From assembly GCF_014654785.1 (NCBI RefSeq), contig NZ_BNBD01000018.1, forward strand, positions 1-64,000: a stretch of 64,000 bases of DNA, written 5' to 3'. Source of the stretch: Streptomyces mashuensis (lineage in GTDB: Bacteria; Actinomycetota; Actinomycetes; Streptomycetales; Streptomycetaceae). Position 1 is the first letter of the stretch. Every line of letters starts with the position of its first letter. The position numbers and the translations under genes are program-made. The notes beneath the pieces are model-generated. The model saw only the letters and a program-made list of their open reading frames with translations, was not told the DNA's origin and ran no database searches. Shown here piece by piece: positions 61,066 to 64,000 of this stretch.

Positions 61066-62306
61066 TCCGTCTCTCCGGGGTTCTCGTGGTGCTGCAGGGC
61101 GGTGCGGAGCCGGGCGAGGCCGTCCTCGGCGGCCTGCCGGGCCCGGCCGGGGCCGTCGGCGGCGGCGATGACGTGGCCGAGCCGGTCGCGGAAGTCCGTG
61201 GCGCGGCGGGCCGGTTCGCCGGGGGTGCGGTAGAGGGCGGCGTCGGCGACGCCGGTCACGGCGCGGGCGCCGGCCAGTGCCTCGTCCGTGGCGCCGACGG
61301 TGCCCGGCCCGTCGGCGGTGAGGAAGCGGATGGCGGCGTGCCCGTGCCGTGCGGCGGCGGGCGGGGCCGGCTCGCCGAGGGCGGCGGCGACCTGGGCGCG
61401 GACGAGGTCGGTGCCGAGGGCGAGCCGGACCAGGTCGGGGATGCGGCCCCCGGCCAGGCGGGGGTTGACCTCCACCACATGGGCGCGGCCGTCCTCCAGC
61501 CGGATCTCGGTGTGCGCGGCGCCCCAGCCGAGGCCGAGGGCCCGTACGGCCCGCACGGCGACGTCGGCGAGCTCGTCGTGCAGGCCGTCGGGGACGGCGG
61601 CGGGCACGTCGTGGCCGGTCTCGACGAAGTCGGGCAGCGGGCCGACGTGTTTGGCCACGACGGTGACGACGTCGGTGCCGAAGGTCTCCACGGAGAACTC
61701 GCGGCCGGTGAGGTAGGACTCGACGAGCACCTCGCGGGGCAGGCTCATGCCGCGTTCGTTGGCGGTGCGGGAGAGCAGGTCCGCGGCGTGCTTGGCGGCG
61801 GTCCGCCCGTCGGGGCACAGCCGTACGCCGAGGCTGCCGGAGCCGAGGACGGGCTTGACGACCACGGGCGGGCCCAGCCGCAGCGCGGCCTCCTCCGCCT
61901 CCGCCTCGGTGGTGACGACGGCGAAGCCGGGCACGGGCACGCCGGCGGCGTGCAGCGTCCGGCGCTGCTCGCCCTTGTGCCGGCAGCTCGTGACGCGCTG
62001 CGGGTCGGGGCCGGGCAGGCCGAGTGCGCGGGCCACGGTGGCGGCGACGGGCACGTAGTACTCGGAGCTGGACGTCACGCCGCGGACCTCGCCCTCGTGC
62101 CGCAGCTCGGCCGCGACGTCCAGGACGGCCCGGGGGTCGGTGGTGTCCGCGACGGCGTGCCGCAGGCCGTCCTCGCGGACGTACGGGTAGCGGCCGGGGT
62201 CGGCGGCGACGAGCACCGGCACGGCGCCCAGGTCCGCGGCCTGCCGGGCGAACTCGCGCCCGGTTCCGGTGGTGTTGCTCTCGACCAGCAGGAGGAAGGC
62301 GGTCAT
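61062..62306 (-). CDS. ATP-grasp ligase
   Basis: A 414-residue ATP-grasp enzyme. The N-terminal pre-ATP domain starts MTAFLLLVESNTTGTG. The ATP lid and Lys region is PPVVVKPVLGSGSLGV near 140-155, and the metal-binding end is AHVVEVNPRLAGGRIPD near 263-278. Such enzymes join a carboxylate, activated as acyl phosphate, to an amine; a few activate ureas or other groups. Coupled by ATGA overlaps to the PLP enzyme gene before it and the ASL-like gene after it. It may make an amide with aspartate, a dipeptide, or replace argininosuccinate synthetase. Sequence alone does not decide. Confidence 0.85.
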   Translation of the reverse strand: MTAFLLLVESNTTGTGREFARQAADLGAVPVLVAADPGRYPYVREDGLRHAVADTTDPRAVLDVAAELRHEGEVRGVTSSSEYYVPVAATVARALGLPGPDPQRVTSCRHKGEQRRTLHAAGVPVPGFAVVTTEAEAEEAALRLGPPVVVKPVLGSGSLGVRLCPDGRTAAKHAADLLSRTANERGMSLPREVLVESYLTGREFSVETFGTDVVTVVAKHVGPLPDFVETGHDVPAAVPDGLHDELADVAVRAVRALGLGWGAAHTEIRLEDGRAHVVEVNPRLAGGRIPDLVRLALGTDLVRAQVAAALGEPAPPAAARHGHAAIRFLTADGPGTVGATDEALAGARAVTGVADAALYRTPGEPARRATDFRDRLGHVIAAADGPGRARQAAEDGLARLRTALQHHENPGETE

Positions 62307-63358
62307 ACGGCGGCCCCCGAGCCGGCGAGGCCGTGGGCCGGGGCGGCGGCCAGGACCTCGTCGAGGGTGCGCCGGCCCCACGGCATCCACGACCAGTCGG
62401 GTCCGGCGGAGCGGGGGTGGTCCTCGCGGTGGGGCGCGTCGGGCACGCGGTCGGCGAGGACGCCGTTGGCGTGCAGCCACTCCTCGGAGTAGACGGTCTC
62501 CTGGTAGCGGTTGCCCTCGTCCGGCAGCATCACCACCACCTTCGCGCCGGGGTTCCGCGCCGCCCACCACTGGGCGACGAGGTGGGCGGCGCCGCTGGTC
62601 GCTCCCATGAACAGGGCCTTCCTCTCGTGCAGGTCCCGGGTGGCGCGGAAGGTCTCCGCGGCGTTGACCCAGTGGACCTCGTCGTACGCGTCGTGCCGGA
62701 CGTTGGCCGGCAGCAGGCTGTTGCCGAGGCCGCGCACCAGGCGCGGCCGGTCCTCCATGCCGAAGATCACGCTGCCGTGGGTGTCCACGCCGACCAGGTG
62801 CAGGCCGGGGTTGGCGAGGCGCAGGAACGAGGCGAGGCCGCCGGTGGAGCCGCCGGAGCCGACCGGGCCGACGAGGCAGTCGACGTGGCCGAGGGCGTCG
62901 CCGACGAGCTCGGCGACGCGGCCGTATGCGGTGGGGTTGTCCTTGTTGTCGTACTGGCCGGGCACGAAGTGGTCCGGGATCTGCTCGCACAGCTCGGCCA
63001 CGCGGTCCAGGCGGGCCTGCTGGTAGCCGCCCTGCGCCCCGGCGCGTTCGACGATCTCGACGTCGGCGCCCAGGCCGCGCAGCCGCATCCGCAGGTTCCG
63101 GTCGATCGCGGGGTCGCCGACGATCTTCAGCTGGTAGCCGCGCAGCCGGGCCACCATCGCGAGGCCCAGGGCGAAGGTGCCGGAGGAGGTCTCGATGATG
63201 GTGGTGCCGGTGCCCAGCGCGCCGCGGTCCTCGGCCCGGTCGATCATGAAGCGGGCGGGCAGCAGCTTCATCAGGCTGAACACCGCGCCGTAGAGGTTCG
63301 GCCCCAGCCGCACCAGGCGCGGCAGTTCGGTGGCATCGACGATGGATTGGTATGGCAC
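62303..63358 (-). CDS. Cysteine-synthase-family PLP enzyme (diamino acid synthase-like)
   Basis: A 351-residue fold-type II PLP enzyme. By alignment with SbnA, whose Lys lies in GSMKDRPA, the Schiff-base Lys is Lys31 in SLMKLLPAR. The TSGNTG-like loop is SSGTFALGLA near 60-69, and the phosphate loop is GSGGSTGG near 169-176. Family members replace a beta leaving group such as acetate or phosphate by a nucleophile. With a GHMP kinase gene just upstream, the substrate could be a phosphorylated hydroxy amino acid and the product a diamino acid adduct. GTG at 63358 has a GGGGGAC ribosome site. Confidence 0.85.
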   Translation of the reverse strand: MPYQSIVDATELPRLVRLGPNLYGAVFSLMKLLPARFMIDRAEDRGALGTGTTIIETSSGTFALGLAMVARLRGYQLKIVGDPAIDRNLRMRLRGLGADVEIVERAGAQGGYQQARLDRVAELCEQIPDHFVPGQYDNKDNPTAYGRVAELVGDALGHVDCLVGPVGSGGSTGGLASFLRLANPGLHLVGVDTHGSVIFGMEDRPRLVRGLGNSLLPANVRHDAYDEVHWVNAAETFRATRDLHERKALFMGATSGAAHLVAQWWAARNPGAKVVVMLPDEGNRYQETVYSEEWLHANGVLADRVPDAPHREDHPRSAGPDWSWMPWGRRTLDEVLAAAPAHGLAGSGAAV

Positions 63359-63394
63359 AGCAGTCCCCCAGGACGCCCTGTCGCTCGTAGGTCA

Positions 63395-63428
63395 GGATCG
63401 CTTGTCGGTCCGGATCACTTGTCGGTCC
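63395..63428. repeat. 17-base tandem duplication at the kinase 3' end
   Basis: Two copies of GGATCRCTTGTCGGTCC stand in tandem (63395-63411 and 63412-63428), differing at one base. The kinase stop codon (63415-63417) lies in the second copy; the first copy reads TCG at that place. A recent slippage duplication explains it. Confidence 0.7.
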
Positions 63429-64000
63429 GGAAGCGCCACTGGTCGGTGATCCCGTGGCGTTTCAGCAAGGCGCTGCCGGTCTCCAGCCGCCCCTGCGCAT
63501 CGGGGGCGTCCGGGTGGAAGAGCAGCCCGGCCACGTCGCCGCTGTGGGCGACCTGGAGGCCGACCGCGCCCGCCTGCCGGGCCAGCGCCTCCAGCCGGTC
63601 GAAGTCGCGGACCGGCAGGTGCCGCTGGTTCAGGCGGGCGCTGGTGGTGGAGACCCGGCCCAGCAGCTCGGGGTCCTGGTCGCGCACGGCGCGGCGCAGC
63701 ATGACCCGCAGCGTGCGGAACGCCTCGATCTCCCAGGCGGAGTAGCGCGCCGGGCGCAGCGCCAGCGTGTCCACGCCCCGCCCGTCGCCGCTGGTGCCGA
63801 ACCCGATGACCTCCAGCGGCGGCGCCGGCACCCCGAAGTCCTCGATGACCTCGCCCTCCCGGTGGGCGAAGAGCACCACCTGGCTGCCGAACATCAGCGA
63901 GTCGGAGGCCGTCTCGGCGTGCACGGCGAGCCGGGAGACCACCGAGGTGGGCAGGGTGCCGCCGACGGCGTCCTGCACGGCCCCGATGGCGGCCAGCACG
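63415..64000 (-). CDS. GHMP-type kinase, threonine-kinase-like (5' end outside window)
   Basis: Only the last 195 codons are present; the gene runs past the right edge. The visible part resembles the C-terminal half of GHMP kinases of the PduX (L-threonine kinase) type: FAHREGEVIEDFG, EVIGFGTSGDGRGVDTL, a helix with GRVSTTSARLNQRHLP, and the glycine-containing QVAHSGDVAGLLF near the end. The ATP loop would be in the missing part. PduX makes O-phosphothreonine, which would be a good substrate for the PLP enzyme encoded 57 bases downstream. The family call is fair, and the substrate is inferred. Confidence 0.7.
   Translation of the reverse strand, partial: VLAAIGAVQDAVGGTLPTSVVSRLAVHAETASDSLMFGSQVVLFAHREGEVIEDFGVPAPPLEVIGFGTSGDGRGVDTLALRPARYSAWEIEAFRTLRVMLRRAVRDQDPELLGRVSTTSARLNQRHLPVRDFDRLEALARQAGAVGLQVAHSGDVAGLLFHPDAPDAQGRLETGSALLKRHGITDQWRFRTDK

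Noticed and set aside
62303..63358. Loss of the PLP lysine in the cysteine-synthase-like enzyme
   Set aside because: A first alignment put Ile at the Lys position. Aligning KLLPAR with the KDRPA segment of SbnA-type enzymes restores Lys31 as the Schiff-base residue.
1..64000. CRISPR arrays, tRNA or rRNA genes, insertion sequences, phage integrase sites
   Set aside because: None was seen. The only repeats are short tandem units, hairpins and the related NRPS modules, and no transposase-like gene was recognised.

Overview
The window is very GC-rich DNA, densely packed with overlapping genes that favour G or C at third codon positions. With type II PKS, NRPS and MbtH genes, bldA-type TTA codon use and CD225, Imm49 and DinB proteins, it points to a Streptomyces chromosome. 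It carries three separate blocks of secondary metabolism, divided by ordinary or decaying genes.

Block 1 (98-16291, all minus strand) is an unusual non-aromatic type II PKS. An ACP with a zinc-ribbon-like tail (10520-11098) is followed by two alternating pairs of active ketosynthase and catalytically dead KS-like partner (5399-10467). Next come a 961-residue fusion of a class III aminotransferase with a cyanobacterial-type acyl-ACP reductase, two SDR reductases and a type II thioesterase. The likely logic is chain building, reductive release of the acyl-ACP as an aldehyde, then transamination to an amine. Upstream lies a second operon: saccharopine-dehydrogenase-like reductase, TetR, P450, ferredoxin and ferredoxin reductase. 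A near-palindromic site occurs before both operons (11562 and 16274) and is the probable TetR operator.

The spacer (16645-24913) holds a two-component system, a two-gene ABC exporter, an Imm49 protein, an ornithine-cyclodeaminase-family gene with a TTA codon, remnants of a TetR gene and an oxidoreductase gene, a GNAT acetyltransferase and a DinB protein.

Block 2 (24941-39845) is an aromatic type II PKS in tetracenomycin-like order: TcmI-type cyclase, cupin, KS-alpha, CLF, ACP, aromatase, DUF1772 protein, ketoreductase and two ABM oxygenases on the plus strand. A glycosyltransferase, a glutamine-dependent amidotransferase, a TenA-fold protein, a P450 and a ferredoxin run divergently. A CD225 membrane protein, a flavin monooxygenase and a PadR regulator with a well-formed promoter and operator close the block.

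Block 3 (41853 to the right edge, all minus strand) is an NRPS pathway. It holds a ketosynthase and ACP, MbtH, an MFS exporter and a three-module NRPS read as Thr, a basic or guanidino residue, then N-methyl-glycine, with no thioesterase. A set of amino-acid-making enzymes follows: carbamoyltransferase-like, C-A didomain without carrier protein, argininosuccinate-lyase-like, ATP-grasp, cysteine-synthase-like and a truncated GHMP kinase. Together these could build a shortened arginine-like residue from a phosphorylated hydroxy amino acid. This is inference. A secreted beta-helix protein (39994-41535) separates blocks 2 and 3.
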